From contig JACJOC010000017.1 of the NCBI GenBank assembly GCA_014695345.1, forward strand, positions 186,001 through 250,000: a DNA stretch of 64,000 nt. Direction: 5' to 3'. This stretch comes from Cyanobacteria bacterium FACHB-471. GTDB lineage: Bacteria > Cyanobacteriota > Cyanobacteriia > Elainellales > Elainellaceae. The translations under genes were made by a program, and so were the position numbers. Every line of letters begins with the position of its first letter. Position 1 is the stretch's first letter. Below the pieces are notes generated by a model. It saw only the letters and a list, made by a program, of their open reading frames with translations. It did no database searches and was not told where the DNA came from. Positions 16,328 through 26,101 of the stretch are shown here, one piece after another.

Positions 16328-16969
16328 TTGGGCGTAGAACTTCGCAGTTACGTATATTTAGACAGTTTGCAGTCTCAGCACGCTGCCTACATTGGCACAG
16401 TCTCACTAGGGTTTCTGCCGTTACCAGGAGATGCCTCTCTGTGGGTAGAGATCTCACCTGGTGTTGAAATTAACCGGATCACAGATGTAGCGCTTAAGTC
16501 TGCGGTCGTTCGTCCAGGGGTGCAGTTTGTCGAACGGCTATACGGGCTACTGGAGGTGCATTCTAACCGCCAAGGAGAAACTCGTGCCGCAGGCAAAGCG
16601 ATTCTTGAAGCATTAGGTGTGCAAGAGCGCGATCGCCTCAAGCCGTCTGTCGTTTCCAGCCAAATCATTCGCAATATTGATGCCCACCAGGCGCAACTGA
16701 TCAACCGCAACCGTCGCGGACAAATGCTCCTGGCAGGGCAAACGCTTTACGTGCTAGAAGTTCAGCCTGCTGCCTACGCCGCTTTAGCCGCAAACGAGGC
16801 AGAAAAGGCAGCACTGATCAATATTCTTCAGGTGCAAGCAGTTGGCAGCTTTGGGCGACTTTATTTGGGCGGCGAAGAGCAAGATATTTTGGCGGGTTCT
16901 CAGGCGGCGATCGCGGCAATGGAAAACGTCTTTGGGCGAGAAAACCCGATTGGCGGGCACAAGGAATGA
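16328..16969 (+). CDS. ccmP: Carboxysome shell protein CcmP (tandem BMC domains)
   Basis: A 213-residue tandem bacterial-microcompartment-domain protein of beta-carboxysomes. Trimers stack into a double-layered shell tile with a gated pore thought to pass larger metabolites such as RuBP or 3-PGA. The length equals that of the known CcmP. The sequence follows the family throughout ([13 protein letters not shown], then [43 protein letters not shown]). The E69-R70 pair falls at the position of the described gating residues. The start is TTG at 16328 (MGVELRS), with GGAG about 8 bases ahead; an ATG further back is not used. CcmP is usually a satellite gene, away from the main ccm operon, as here. 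Its neighbours are rsmB and a pentapeptide protein. Confidence 0.94.
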   Translation: MGVELRSYVYLDSLQSQHAAYIGTVSLGFLPLPGDASLWVEISPGVEINRITDVALKSAVVRPGVQFVERLYGLLEVHSNRQGETRAAGKAILEALGVQERDRLKPSVVSSQIIRNIDAHQAQLINRNRRGQMLLAGQTLYVLEVQPAAYAALAANEAEKAALINILQVQAVGSFGRLYLGGEEQDILAGSQAAIAAMENVFGRENPIGGHKE

Positions 16970-16978
16970 GGCTTTCCG

Positions 16979-17824
16979 ATGGCAAGGATTGAACATCTGT
17001 CGCTCCTCCAAAGTGCTAAGTGGACTTCCTGGAGAATCCAAAACCCTGAAATTCAACTCGACCTGAGTGAAGCAGACTTGCACGGCGCAAATTTGCCAGG
17101 AATAAACCTGAGCAATGCCGATTTAAGTCGAGCCATCCTCAGGGACGCTAAACTAACCACCGCCGATTTCAGCAGGGCGAACCTCAGCAACGCTGATTTA
17201 CAAGCCGCAGAACTAAGTGGGGCAAATCTCTACGCAGCTGAGCTGGTTGTCGTTGACTTGAGAAGGGCAACCCTTAAAGAAGCTGATTTGACTGGAGCAA
17301 ACCTGATTGGGGCTGACCTGCGAGGAACGACGCTTAACCGAGCAGACCTGACCAGAGCTAACCTGATTGGCACAAACCTGAGCAATACTCGTTTGCGCTG
17401 GGCAGACCTGACCGCAGCAAAGCTGGCAAAAGCTAACCTTAGCCAAGCCGATCTGTATCAAGCAAACCTCAGTAACGCAAACCTCAGTAACGCCACTCTT
17501 TACCAGGCTCAATTTATCGGGGCTTCTTTGTATGAAGCTAACCTGGCGCAGACAGACCTCGGAGAGGCATACATGACTCGCGCCTATCTATTCAATACAA
17601 ATCTGCAGGAAGCGTCACTACGAGGAACGGATTTAAGGTGGGCAAACCTGAGCAAAGCAAACTTAGAGGGTGTTGATCTGAGAGCCGCCAAACTAAAAGG
17701 TGCAAACTTCAGCAAAGCGAATCTTAGCCGTGCAAATCTCAGCAACACAGATCTCACTTATGCCGACTTAACTCGTGCAAACCTCCGAGGCGCAGTCATG
17801 CCTGACGGTACGGTGCATGATTAG
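16979..17824 (+). CDS. Pentapeptide-repeat protein
   Basis: A 281-residue protein. After about 25 ordinary residues, nearly the whole length is tandem A(D/N)LxX pentapeptides (ADLHGANLPGINLSNADLSR and so on), roughly 48 units, which fold as a square right-handed beta-helix. There is no catalytic domain, signal peptide or membrane segment. It starts 9 bases after the ccmP stop and is probably co-transcribed with it. Several pentapeptide proteins in cyanobacteria sit in the thylakoid lumen, but the lack of a signal peptide here argues for the cytosol. A binding or scaffold role is likely. Function unknown. Confidence 0.92.
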   Translation: MARIEHLSLLQSAKWTSWRIQNPEIQLDLSEADLHGANLPGINLSNADLSRAILRDAKLTTADFSRANLSNADLQAAELSGANLYAAELVVVDLRRATLKEADLTGANLIGADLRGTTLNRADLTRANLIGTNLSNTRLRWADLTAAKLAKANLSQADLYQANLSNANLSNATLYQAQFIGASLYEANLAQTDLGEAYMTRAYLFNTNLQEASLRGTDLRWANLSKANLEGVDLRAAKLKGANFSKANLSRANLSNTDLTYADLTRANLRGAVMPDGTVHD

Positions 17825-18062
17825 AGGGACAGGCTAAGAACTGTCTACCTCTTGCCCCAGACCCAGGTGGCTTTCAGTATAGGCTAAAGCCAGTAGGTGA
17901 AAAGCTGGGACTTGGGGTGTTTACTTTAGAAGAAAATTTAGGTCCAGCAGTATTTTCCGTGGCTTAGCCTGTGTGGAACTGAGAGTCTTTAAACCCTGTC
18001 CCAACTGTAGTAACAACATTTACTAGCTTTTCCTCGTAGCGCCCGCGTTAAGCAAAACAGTC

Positions 18063-19760
18063 ATGAGTCGGAGTTTAAGTTTGAATCGATTCATAAATTC
18101 ATTTCTGCACACCCCCCCATCTATTAGTAAGGTAATGCTACGAAGACATTCCCCCCATGTCAAAATGTCCATTCCTGTGGGCATAACCGCTCTTTTACTG
18201 TTAGCGGGTGGAGCGATCGCTGCCCCCCTTCCTGCTAACCTGGGCTCCTCCATTACCGCCCAAATTCCCGCAAATGCCACGGTCCTTCATGTCAACCCGA
18301 CCCTGGGGACAGACAACCCTGACGCAGGTAGGGAATCAACTCCCTTTCGCACCATCAGCTACGCGATGCAGCAGGCACAGCCTAATACGGTCGTTCAACT
18401 TGCGCCTGGTAGCTACACCCGCGACACAGGTGAAGTTTTTCCAATCGTCGTCCGACCTGATGTAATCTTGCGAGGTGATGAATCGACCAAGGGACAAACG
18501 GTTCTGATCATTGGCAGCGGCAGTTATGCCAGCCCCACTTTTGCCGTCCAGAACGTGACGATCCGAGCAGAATCTGATAGCTCGATTCGCGGGGTCACCG
18601 TCACCAACCCTAACAGTCGCGGCACTGCTATTTGGGTAGAATCCACCAACCCTAGCATTCGCGACAGCACACTTTCCAATAGCCTGCGAGACGGTATCTT
18701 TGTCACCGGTACAGCTGCCCCCACGATCGAAGGCAACGTCTTCACCAACAATCAGGGGAATGGCGTTTCGGTTGCTCGGACTGCCCAGGGTGAAATTCGC
18801 GGCAACATTTTCCAGAGCACTGGATTTGGAATTGCGATCGGCGACAACTCGTCCCCTAGGGTAGAGAATAATCAAGTCGTTCAGAACGTAGACGGTATCG
18901 TTGTTTCTAACAATGCTCGTCCGGTTTTACGAAATAACGTAATTGAGAGTAATACCCGTGATGGTGTAGTGGCGATCGCCAATGCTCAACCTGACTTGGG
19001 TACCGCCGAAAGCCCTGGAGAAAACCTGATCCGTAACAACGGTCGCTATGACCTCTACAACGCTACCCGTAGCAACACGATTGTTGCAGTTGGCAATCAG
19101 ATTGACCCCGAACAAATCTCTGGCTCCGTTGACTTTGTCGCAGCTACGGTTGCAGGCGCATCCAGGTTTTCAGACGTGACAGGACATTGGGCCGCAGCAT
19201 ACATCGAAGCCTTAGCTAACAGAGATGTAATTGGTGGCTTTCCCGATGGCACATACCGTCCTAATGAGCCCGTCACTCGTGCCCAGTTTGCCGCCATTGT
19301 GAATGCTGCTTTTTCACCCACTCCAGAGCGATCGGGAATTACTTTCCCTGACGTTCGCTCAGATTTTTGGGGCAATGCCGCAATTCAGTCGGCCTACCGG
19401 GGAAATTTCCTTAGCGGCTATCCAGATGCAACCTTCCGACCCAATCAACAAATTCCTAGGGTTCAGGCACTCGTTTCCCTGGCATCGGGCTTAAAGCTGC
19501 CTACTGGTGATACGACCGCGCTAACTCGTTACCAGGATGCTGGACAGGTTCCGGCTTATGCGACAGGGGCGATCGCCGCTGCCACTCAGCGAGGCATTGT
19601 CGTCAACTACCCCAACGTGCAGCAGCTAAACCCCAACCAGGTTGCCACCCGAGCAGATGTAGCGGCCTTCATTTACCAGGCTCTAGTTAACGCGGGTCAA
19701 GCCGAGGCAATTCCCTCACCATACTTAGTGCTTAGCTCTGATGTTAATCCTTTGCAATAG
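18063..19760 (+). CDS. Beta-helix (DUF1565) surface protein with three SLH domains
   Basis: A 565-residue exported protein. A hydrophobic signal sequence (about 35-54, ALLLLAGGAIAA) is followed by a right-handed beta-helix of the DUF1565 type (about 78-330), with the opening VNPTLGTDNPDAGRESTPFRT and repeated motifs of the form NxxxGI and NNxxxGIxV. The C-terminus has three S-layer homology domains (about 370-415, 430-480, 495-545) with FSDVTGHWAAAYIEAL, GGFPDGTYRPNEPVTRAQF and FPDVRSDFW. SLH domains bind cell-wall polymers. In cyanobacteria, one-SLH proteins are often porins, but this one has three and no OprB barrel. The start could be 18063, 18135 or 18165; the signal peptide is kept in each case. 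Confidence 0.92.
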   Translation: MSRSLSLNRFINSFLHTPPSISKVMLRRHSPHVKMSIPVGITALLLLAGGAIAAPLPANLGSSITAQIPANATVLHVNPTLGTDNPDAGRESTPFRTISYAMQQAQPNTVVQLAPGSYTRDTGEVFPIVVRPDVILRGDESTKGQTVLIIGSGSYASPTFAVQNVTIRAESDSSIRGVTVTNPNSRGTAIWVESTNPSIRDSTLSNSLRDGIFVTGTAAPTIEGNVFTNNQGNGVSVARTAQGEIRGNIFQSTGFGIAIGDNSSPRVENNQVVQNVDGIVVSNNARPVLRNNVIESNTRDGVVAIANAQPDLGTAESPGENLIRNNGRYDLYNATRSNTIVAVGNQIDPEQISGSVDFVAATVAGASRFSDVTGHWAAAYIEALANRDVIGGFPDGTYRPNEPVTRAQFAAIVNAAFSPTPERSGITFPDVRSDFWGNAAIQSAYRGNFLSGYPDATFRPNQQIPRVQALVSLASGLKLPTGDTTALTRYQDAGQVPAYATGAIAAATQRGIVVNYPNVQQLNPNQVATRADVAAFIYQALVNAGQAEAIPSPYLVLSSDVNPLQ

Positions 19761-19801
19761 CTGAGAGGATAGCTTCGGAAATCTCTTAAGCGGCGACCAT
19801 A

Positions 19802-19842
19802 AATGCCGAGTGCCAGCCCTTTGTGAGCTGGCACTCGGCATT
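19802..19842 (+). terminator. Rho-independent terminator after SLH gene
   Basis: Two perfectly matching 16-base arms (19802-19817 / 19827-19842) form a G/C-rich stem with a 9-base loop, followed by TTATTTATTC, 42 bases past the stop of the SLH gene. Confidence 0.85.
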
Positions 19843-20018
19843 ATTTATTCACAGAGAGTTAATAGTCAGGACCTTTACATCGGCTGATCCCGATTGAACT
19901 TTTACTATATTGCCGGAGGTTTTTGCGGCTCCTCAGTTCTGTAATCTTTTCTTTGTGTTTCCCTTCCTTAGGATTCTCAACCTTTTGTTCCCCAAACTTC
20001 AAATATATTCACGTCTCG

Positions 20019-20318
20019 TCATCCCTCATCTTTCACTTTACCTTTCTGCTCCAAGCGATACAGCCAGACCATTAGCGCTACCACTCCAACTTGGAGTGCA
20101 AAGTTGGGAAAAGCAGCGCCAACTTCCCGACCTGCAAGCAGTTGTGTGAAAAAAACAAAAGCTCCGATCAGTCCAGATGCACCAAAAGCAACATAAACAA
20201 ACTGCCTCAAGCCTCGGTAAGGTGCCTTCGCCTCAGCCCTCAAACGGGCATACTTTTCGGGACTAAGATTCCGAGCGGGTTTTGCCTTGCCACGACGCTT
20301 AGAATTTGAATCAGCCAT
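20019..20318 (-). CDS. DUF3493 protein (LPA1/REP27-type)
   Basis: A 99-residue protein. A basic N-terminus (NSKRRGKAKPARNLSPEKYARL) is followed by a membrane region of two segments (about 40-60, 65-88; YVAFGASGLIGAFVFFTQLL, FALQVGVVALMVWLYRL). The family (DUF3493) includes plant LPA1/REP27 proteins needed for photosystem II accumulation and D1 handling, so a thylakoid membrane role is inferred. The ATG at 20318 has AAGGAATC 8 bases ahead. An earlier in-frame start at 20336 would swallow that ribosome site. It faces the Ser/Thr kinase gene at 20407-22017 on the same strand. Confidence 0.86.
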   Translation of the reverse strand: MADSNSKRRGKAKPARNLSPEKYARLRAEAKAPYRGLRQFVYVAFGASGLIGAFVFFTQLLAGREVGAAFPNFALQVGVVALMVWLYRLEQKGKVKDEG

Positions 20319-20406
20319 AACTAGATTCCTTCTCAACTAGACCAGGATTGCCTAGATAAGATAGCAGATTCAAAACTTAGGCACTGGGCAATCTTGTAGC
20401 CATTCG

Positions 20407-22017
20407 CTACCATACGCCTCGCTTGCCGCTGGGATGAACGGTTGTCCAATTTGTTCGAGCTGTAGCAAGCTGTTCTTCAGAAACTTTTGCTCCTGTCAAA
20501 TCAGCCCCACACAGATTTGCGCCGCGTAAATTGGCATTGCTCAAGTAGGCAAAGCTCAGGTCTGCACCACGCAGGTCAGCTCCCTCTAAATCAGCATGAC
20601 TCAAGTAAGCTCTCGCCATATTTGCATTTCGTAAAACAGCGTGACTTAGACTGGCTTTACCAAAGTCAGCGTTAAACAAATTAGCGCCCTGAAAGTTAAT
20701 CTTCTGTAGCTTCGCCTGATGGAAATTTGCTTCAGCAAGATTAGCTCGTTGTAAGTTTAATAAGCTGAGATCGTGAGAAGTAAAGTCCCTTCTTCCCTTG
20801 GCATAGGCTGTGAGCAGGTCAGTAGAAGCCAGTTTAGGTGCCGCAGAATGTACCCCAGCAGTCCCCTTAGATTTGATAGCAGTAGATAAAGAAGCTTTTT
20901 GGGTCATAAGCCTACGTCGAGGAGAGCCAGGCTGTAAGCTGGTCGCTTCAGAGGATGCTGCTCTGGCTTGCTGTCGCGCCCGAATTGCGGCCGCCATCCG
21001 AGAAGATGGGGTAGATGGAGTGGTGTCATTCAGGTCAACAGAAGGAGAATACTCCGGCTCAGCTTGATAGAGAGGTCGATTAGGTTTCGTGACCATGCCC
21101 TGAGCTAAGCTATCAAGATAAGGCTCAAGGTCGAGTGCCCTCAAAACTTCGTTGGAAGACTGATAGCGATGGCGAACCGAGACCTCCAGCATCTTCCGCA
21201 AAACATCAGCAAAGTGATCGCTAATGTGAACTTTCTCCCGCCAGAGCATTTCTCCGGTTGCAGGGTCATAGTCTAGGTCTTTTGGCGACTTCCCAGTTAG
21301 TAGATAGATGCAGGTGACTCCAAGGGCGTAGATATCACTGGCATAGACTGGACGCATTGCCATTTGCTCAGGTGGAGCATAACCCGGAGTGCCGATCGCA
21401 TAGGCCGTTAGAGCAGTTTGCTCAGAAGCGCCAGCACGAGTCGGATTTACCTGGTCTTTTACTGCCCCGAAATCAATCAATACCAGCTTTTTGTCCTGAG
21501 AGCGGCGAATCAGGTTAGCAGGCTTGATGTCGCGATGAATCACTTGTTGGCTGTGAATATACTGCAGCATCGGCAAGACTTCGCTGAGAAACTGCTTGAC
21601 CCCGGCTTCGCTAAATGGGCCAGAACGTTTAACCTCTTGCTGAAGGGTAGAGCCGCTGATGTACTCCTGTACTAAGTAAAATTCTTGATTGGCTTCAAAA
21701 TAATCTAGCAGTCGGGGAATTTGGGGGTGATTTCCAATTCTGCCAAGGGTTTTGGCTTCGCGCTTAAACAGTTCTCGTGCCATTTGCAGCACGTGAGGAG
21801 AAGATGCGGCTGGGCGAAGCTGCTTAATGACGCAATGGGGAAAACCTGGTAATGACTCATCCTTAGCCAGGTACGTTGCCCCAAAACCACCGTGACCGAG
21901 GGTTTGGAGAACTCGGTAGCGATCGCGCAGCAGCAACTTGGAGCCGCAAGCCTGGCAAAGCTCGGTATGAACTAAATTTTCGGGGTTAGGACAGGCTGGA
22001 TTTAAGCAGTAGCTCAT
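20407..22017 (-). CDS. Ser/Thr protein kinase with pentapeptide C-terminus (SpkB-like)
   Basis: A 536-residue Hanks-type kinase. The first ~30 residues hold C4, C9, C21 and C24 in a zinc-ribbon-like or redox cluster (CLNPxCPNP...CQACGSKL). The kinase domain (about 33-305) has the glycine loop GHGGFGATY, the VIKQLRP lysine (K65), HRDIKPAN (H161-N168) and DFG (D182). After a low-complexity linker, the last ~130 residues are pentapeptide repeats (ANLxEANFHQ, ADLEGADLRG). This order (Cys cluster, kinase, pentapeptides) matches Synechocystis SpkB, linked to oxidative stress. All key residues are intact. The pentapeptide tail probably docks substrates. It stands alone between the DUF3493 gene and the divergent pheT region. 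Confidence 0.93.
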   Translation of the reverse strand: MSYCLNPACPNPENLVHTELCQACGSKLLLRDRYRVLQTLGHGGFGATYLAKDESLPGFPHCVIKQLRPAASSPHVLQMARELFKREAKTLGRIGNHPQIPRLLDYFEANQEFYLVQEYISGSTLQQEVKRSGPFSEAGVKQFLSEVLPMLQYIHSQQVIHRDIKPANLIRRSQDKKLVLIDFGAVKDQVNPTRAGASEQTALTAYAIGTPGYAPPEQMAMRPVYASDIYALGVTCIYLLTGKSPKDLDYDPATGEMLWREKVHISDHFADVLRKMLEVSVRHRYQSSNEVLRALDLEPYLDSLAQGMVTKPNRPLYQAEPEYSPSVDLNDTTPSTPSSRMAAAIRARQQARAASSEATSLQPGSPRRRLMTQKASLSTAIKSKGTAGVHSAAPKLASTDLLTAYAKGRRDFTSHDLSLLNLQRANLAEANFHQAKLQKINFQGANLFNADFGKASLSHAVLRNANMARAYLSHADLEGADLRGADLSFAYLSNANLRGANLCGADLTGAKVSEEQLATARTNWTTVHPSGKRGVW

Positions 22018-22370
22018 GCGGCATCACTCGCTATGTCAGTCGCCGGGGCATCACTTCATCCACTTCTAGACGTAGACACCTTAACTTCTATTATCTTTCC
22101 AAGAAAGACGAGATAAAGCGCCAAGTTTGCGGAAAATCTCTTGAAGAGTTGCTAAAGCTCACCCTACTTTCCTTAAAATCCTTGTGAATACCCGATTCTC
22201 TGTAGTTTAAGGGAGGAGAAGATGTCACAGTGGAGGGGTTGCACCCAGTTATGGCAAAGCACCACAGACTCGTAGCAAGCTTCCATCATTTCAGAGGCTT
22301 CTCACAGTTGAGCGGTAGAATGGTGGGGCACTATTGTAGACCGACCTAGAGTTAAAGAGCAAGTTAGGCA
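22018..22370. other. Divergent leader region of kinase and pheT
   Basis: This 353-base gap holds the promoters of the left-pointing kinase and of pheT. The pheT side has a small ORF (22222-22275) behind a strong GGGAGGAG ribosome site, described in its own entry. There are no tRNA or obvious riboswitch motifs. The pheT ATG itself is preceded by AAGAGCAAG. Confidence 0.5.
22222..22275 (+). CDS. Candidate 17-codon leader ORF before pheT
   Basis: ATG at 22222 follows GGGAGGAGAAG with ideal spacing. The 17-residue peptide is MSQWRGCTQLWQSTTDS and ends at TAG 22273-22275, about 95 bases upstream of pheT. It has two Trp and one Cys but no Phe, so it does not look like a classical Phe attenuation leader. 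It may be a regulatory upstream ORF, a small protein or chance. Confidence 0.35.
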   Translation: MSQWRGCTQLWQSTTDS

Positions 22371-24851
22371 ATGCGTATCTCACTAAACTGGCTGCGAGAA
22401 CTAGTAGACCTGACAATGAATCCAGAAGAATTAGCAGAAATGCTAACAATGGCTGGATTTGAGGTCGAAGAAATTGAAGACCGTCGCACTTGGGCAGATG
22501 GTGTCGTAGTCGGAAAAGTGTTGAGCTGTGAGCCACACCCCAATGCAGACAAACTCAATGTCTGTCAGGTTGATATCGGCAGAGGCTCCCCTTCCACCAT
22601 CGTCTGTGGCGCGTCTAACGTCAAGGCAGATCTTTACGTTCCTGTTGCCACAGTGGGGACTTATTTACCAACTGTAGACTTAAAGATTCGCCCTCGCAAG
22701 CTGCGGGATGTCGCCTCGGAGGGCATGATCTGCTCCCTGGCAGAGCTTGGGCTTGCGAAAGAGTCTGCAGGTATCCATCACTTTGAGCAAGATTCCTTGA
22801 AGGTCGGCAGTGATGCTCGCCCGCTTTTGGGCTTGGATGACGTGGTGCTGGATTTGACCTCAACAGCAAATCGAGCAGATGCACTCAGTATGGTCGGGGT
22901 AGCAAGAGAAGTAGCAGCCTTGACAGGGGCTAAGTTGAAACTGCCCAATGTGTCTGAGCTTTCAGTCGAAACCAGTCCAAACCTAGCTGTGAAAGTTTCT
23001 GAACCTGAAGCTTGCCCGATCTATATTGGCACAATCATAGAGCAGGTGAAGATTGCACCCTCGCCTGAATGGCTTCAGCGACGGCTCCAGGCAGCAGGAA
23101 CGCGCCCGATCAACAATGTTGTAGATATTACCAACTACGTTCTGTTGGAATGGGGGCAACCCCTTCATGCGTTTGACCGCGATCGCCTGCGCTCTGTCGT
23201 CGGCACTGATAACCTGACGATTGGCGTTCGCTTTGCTAACTCTGGGGAGTCTTTAACCACTCTAGACAGTCAAAAACGAACGCTACATGAGCAAACTCTC
23301 CTGATTACGGCAAATGACAAGCCCGTGGCGCTAGCTGGTGTGATGGGTGGTGAAGAAACTGAGGTTTTTGCCGATACGCAAAATTTGATGCTGGAGGCAG
23401 CCCTGTTCGATTCTGTGGCAGTCCGCCGCTCGGCTCGCTCTCAGGGGCTTCGGACGGAGGCTTCTGCTCGCTATGAGCGGGGCGTAAATCAGGCAGAGCT
23501 GGCGATCGCCTGCCGCAGAGCCATTCATCTAATTTCAGAATTGGCAGGGGGGGTAACAACGGTGCAGGCGATCGCTGACTCACGTTCCAGTCAGGCAACA
23601 GCAACTCGCACCATTGAGTTACGCCTTGACCGCGTCAATCAGGTACTTGGGCCAATCGAACCGGATGCAGAGGTGCTCTCAAGCGCCGCTACGACCGACC
23701 CCAAAGACATGGACGAAGACGTTGGTGAACTACAGCCTGAAGACATTGAGCGCATTTTGACTGCTTTGGGCTGTACGCTGGTTCCAGTTCAAGAGCGAGT
23801 TTGGAGTGTCACCGTTCCACCCTATCGTTACCGGGATTTGGAGCGAGAAATCGACCTGATTGAGGAAATTGCCCGACTCTACGGCTACAACAATTTCTGC
23901 GACACTCTACCTGCCAAAACTGAGCCAGGATACCTTTCTGTTGAGCAAGCACTAACTCAAAAGATTCAGCAGGCGTTTCGAGCCGTTGGACTAACCGAAC
24001 TGATTCACTATTCTCTGGTGAAACCAGACAAAGAGAACCAAATTTCGTTAGCAAATCCTTTGTTCGCAGAATACTCAGCCCTTCGCACTGAGCTTTTGTC
24101 TGGGCTAATTGATGCCTTTCAGTACAACCTGGAGCAGGGGAACGGAGCACTGAATGGGTTTGAAATTGGGCGAGTGTTTTGGCGAGAAGAGGAAGGCTTA
24201 AACGAAACGGATATGGTTGCTGGCATCCTGGGTGGCGACCCCAGCCAGGGGCAGTGGGTGCGCGGCGGGCGAGAACAGCCGATTACCTGGTTTGAGGCGA
24301 AAGGAGTGATGGAGAGCGCCTTTCAGCGGTTGGGGCTGTCCGTTGAGTATCAGCCCGATCGCCGTAACGCTCTCTTGCATCCTGGAAGGACTGCCTCTCT
24401 CTGGGTTCAGGGAAACCGCCTGGGCACGTTTGGTCAACTGCATCCCCAGCTTCGCCAAGAAAGGGGCTTACCCAATGAGGTTTATGTTTTTGAGCTAGAC
24501 CTGGATGTGATGTTTGCCCAAATGGAGCAAGAGGAAAACACTGCGTCCGCATTCAAACCCTACTCGACTTACCCAGCTTCCGATCGCGACATTGCCTTCT
24601 TTGCCCCGACAAAAGTATCCGTTTCTGAGATTGAGCGGGCAATTAAGAAAGCAGCGGGCACACTTTTGGAATCAGTAGAGCTATTCGACGAATATCGAGG
24701 AGAGAATGTCCCTAAAGGAAAGCGCAGTTTGGCACTGCGGTTAGTTTATCGAGCAGGCGATCGCACCCTCACTGATGAAGATGTCGAACCCGTGCACCGT
24801 AAAGTTCGAGATGCTTTGATTGAAAAGTTTGGGGTCGATCCGAGAAGTTAG
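22371..24851 (+). CDS. pheT: Phenylalanyl-tRNA synthetase beta subunit
   Basis: An 826-residue beta subunit that with PheS charges tRNA-Phe. It has an N-terminal EMAP-II-like tRNA-binding domain (about 40-150; [16 protein letters not shown]), the B3/B4 editing region (about 210-400, including [25 protein letters not shown]), B5, the catalytic-like core and the C-terminal FDX-ACB anticodon-binding domain (about 730-826). Length is normal for the family. pheS is not adjacent; in cyanobacteria pheS and pheT are usually unlinked. A long hairpin follows the stop. Confidence 0.97.
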   Translation: MRISLNWLRELVDLTMNPEELAEMLTMAGFEVEEIEDRRTWADGVVVGKVLSCEPHPNADKLNVCQVDIGRGSPSTIVCGASNVKADLYVPVATVGTYLPTVDLKIRPRKLRDVASEGMICSLAELGLAKESAGIHHFEQDSLKVGSDARPLLGLDDVVLDLTSTANRADALSMVGVAREVAALTGAKLKLPNVSELSVETSPNLAVKVSEPEACPIYIGTIIEQVKIAPSPEWLQRRLQAAGTRPINNVVDITNYVLLEWGQPLHAFDRDRLRSVVGTDNLTIGVRFANSGESLTTLDSQKRTLHEQTLLITANDKPVALAGVMGGEETEVFADTQNLMLEAALFDSVAVRRSARSQGLRTEASARYERGVNQAELAIACRRAIHLISELAGGVTTVQAIADSRSSQATATRTIELRLDRVNQVLGPIEPDAEVLSSAATTDPKDMDEDVGELQPEDIERILTALGCTLVPVQERVWSVTVPPYRYRDLEREIDLIEEIARLYGYNNFCDTLPAKTEPGYLSVEQALTQKIQQAFRAVGLTELIHYSLVKPDKENQISLANPLFAEYSALRTELLSGLIDAFQYNLEQGNGALNGFEIGRVFWREEEGLNETDMVAGILGGDPSQGQWVRGGREQPITWFEAKGVMESAFQRLGLSVEYQPDRRNALLHPGRTASLWVQGNRLGTFGQLHPQLRQERGLPNEVYVFELDLDVMFAQMEQEENTASAFKPYSTYPASDRDIAFFAPTKVSVSEIERAIKKAAGTLLESVELFDEYRGENVPKGKRSLALRLVYRAGDRTLTDEDVEPVHRKVRDALIEKFGVDPRS

Positions 24852-24860
24852 AGTTCACTC

Positions 24861-24907
24861 GAAAGGTTGAGTTCTCATGCGCGTCGCCCGTAAGAACTCA
24901 ACCTTTC
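24861..24907 (+). terminator. Hairpin after pheT
   Basis: Perfect 15-base arms, GAAAGGTTGAGTTCT (24861-24875) and its complement (24893-24907), with a 17-base loop, 9 bases after the pheT stop. It is followed by AAAACCCGC, not a U-run, so it may stabilise the 3' end or end transcription inefficiently. Confidence 0.6.
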
Positions 24908-25026
24908 AAAACCCGCTTAAGGGTTGACTTCTCAAGAAGTCCTAAATCTGTAATGATTTTTGGCAGTGTGGGTTTTGCCTGTGCTGCCAAAATCTTTTGT
25001 AGCTCAATTCACCGAGATACTGGTTT

Positions 25027-25296
25027 ATGCCTAAATACGTAATGTGGGGAAGCTACTGTGATGACGTGTTGGAGAAGCGTTCTCCCTATCGTCAGGCGCA
25101 TCTAGATAGGCTTGCTAAGCTAAAGGAATCTGGAGCGTTGGTCACAATTGGCCCAACTCAAGATCTGACTCAGGTGTTTGGGGTATATGAGGCGGAGGAC
25201 GATCTTACCGTGAGACAGTTGGTCGAAGAAGACCCCTACTGGCAAAACGGCATCTGGACTGAATACGAAGTGAAAGAGTGGATTCAGGCTTTTTGA
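25027..25296 (+). CDS. YciI family protein
   Basis: An 89-residue protein in the alpha-beta barrel (dimeric ferredoxin-like) YciI family. The sequence has KYVMWGSYCDDVLEKRSPYRQAHLDRLAKLKESGALVTIGP, with the family's early Asp/His pattern (H25 and D26-type site) and the C-terminal FGVYEAEDDL, DPYWQNG. The family is of uncertain function; some members are dehalogenase-like or small-molecule lyases. The gene is followed 31 bases later by the Uma2 gene on the same strand and may be co-transcribed with it. Confidence 0.9.
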   Translation: MPKYVMWGSYCDDVLEKRSPYRQAHLDRLAKLKESGALVTIGPTQDLTQVFGVYEAEDDLTVRQLVEEDPYWQNGIWTEYEVKEWIQAF

Positions 25297-25327
25297 TTTA
25301 GAACGTTTTTGGATTAGGAGATTGCGA

Positions 25328-26101
25328 ATGTCTACTGTCACATCTACTGCAACCCAAGCTCCTATCGCCCATCTCAAAATTACCTGGACCCTCCTGCCAG
25401 AGGACTTCATTCTGCCTGATGACCCCCTGGAAAACACCGATCAACCCCTGCTTGCAGCCGCTCTACGACAGCCACTTACTGCATTTCCTGAGTTGATGCA
25501 GGATGCTTTGGTCGTCTCCAATTTTGCCCTCTGCGCTGCCATTCAAGACCGAACTATTTGTAAAGCACCTGACTGGATGTATGTCCGTCCAGTGCAGCCC
25601 TGGCAACGACCTGAGTCTCGCCGCAGCTATACGCCACACACTGAGGGCAGCGTTCCCCAAGTGGTGATGGAGTTTTTATCTGCAACCTACGGCGAAGAAT
25701 ATTCGGTTGAGTTTACGCAGTCGGTCGGCAAGTGGTTCTTCTATGAACAGGTGATGCAGGTTCCCCACTACATCATCTTTCGACCTGACACGGGACACGT
25801 AGAAGTTTATGCACTGACCGAAGGACGCTACCAGATTCAAAAAGCAGACGCCTCAGATCGCTACTGGATTTCAGGACTGGAACTGTTTTTAGGTGTTTGG
25901 GAAGGCCCTCACGAAGGACGAATGGGCTATTGGCTGCGCTGGTGGAATTCCGATGGAGAAATGTTGCTCTGGTCTGAAGAGCGCACTGAACAGGAAAGTC
26001 AGCGGGCTGAACAAGAACGCCAACGGGCTGAACAGGAACGCCAACGGGCTGAGGCTTTGGCTGAGCGATTGCGTCAGTTAGGGATAGATCCGGAAGTGTA
26101 G
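25328..26101 (+). CDS. Uma2 family protein with coiled-coil tail
   Basis: A 257-residue protein in the DUF820/Uma2 group, expanded in cyanobacteria and related in fold to PD-(D/E)XK nucleases. Conserved elements are APDWMYVRP (metal Asp), VVMEFLSATYG (Glu), VGKWFFYEQVMQVPHYIIF (Lys/Tyr), in the usual order. The last ~40 residues are a run of (E/Q)RQRAEQE heptads forming a charged coiled coil, common in this family. Whether these proteins cut DNA is not established. The ATG at 25328 has TAGGAG ahead. Its 3' end overlaps the convergent cobK gene by 28 bases. Confidence 0.9.
   Translation: MSTVTSTATQAPIAHLKITWTLLPEDFILPDDPLENTDQPLLAAALRQPLTAFPELMQDALVVSNFALCAAIQDRTICKAPDWMYVRPVQPWQRPESRRSYTPHTEGSVPQVVMEFLSATYGEEYSVEFTQSVGKWFFYEQVMQVPHYIIFRPDTGHVEVYALTEGRYQIQKADASDRYWISGLELFLGVWEGPHEGRMGYWLRWWNSDGEMLLWSEERTEQESQRAEQERQRAEQERQRAEALAERLRQLGIDPEV

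Noticed and set aside
17213-17512. Antisense reading inside the pentapeptide gene
   Set aside because: Its Val/Cys-rich repeats are the reverse-strand shadow of the pentapeptide codons.
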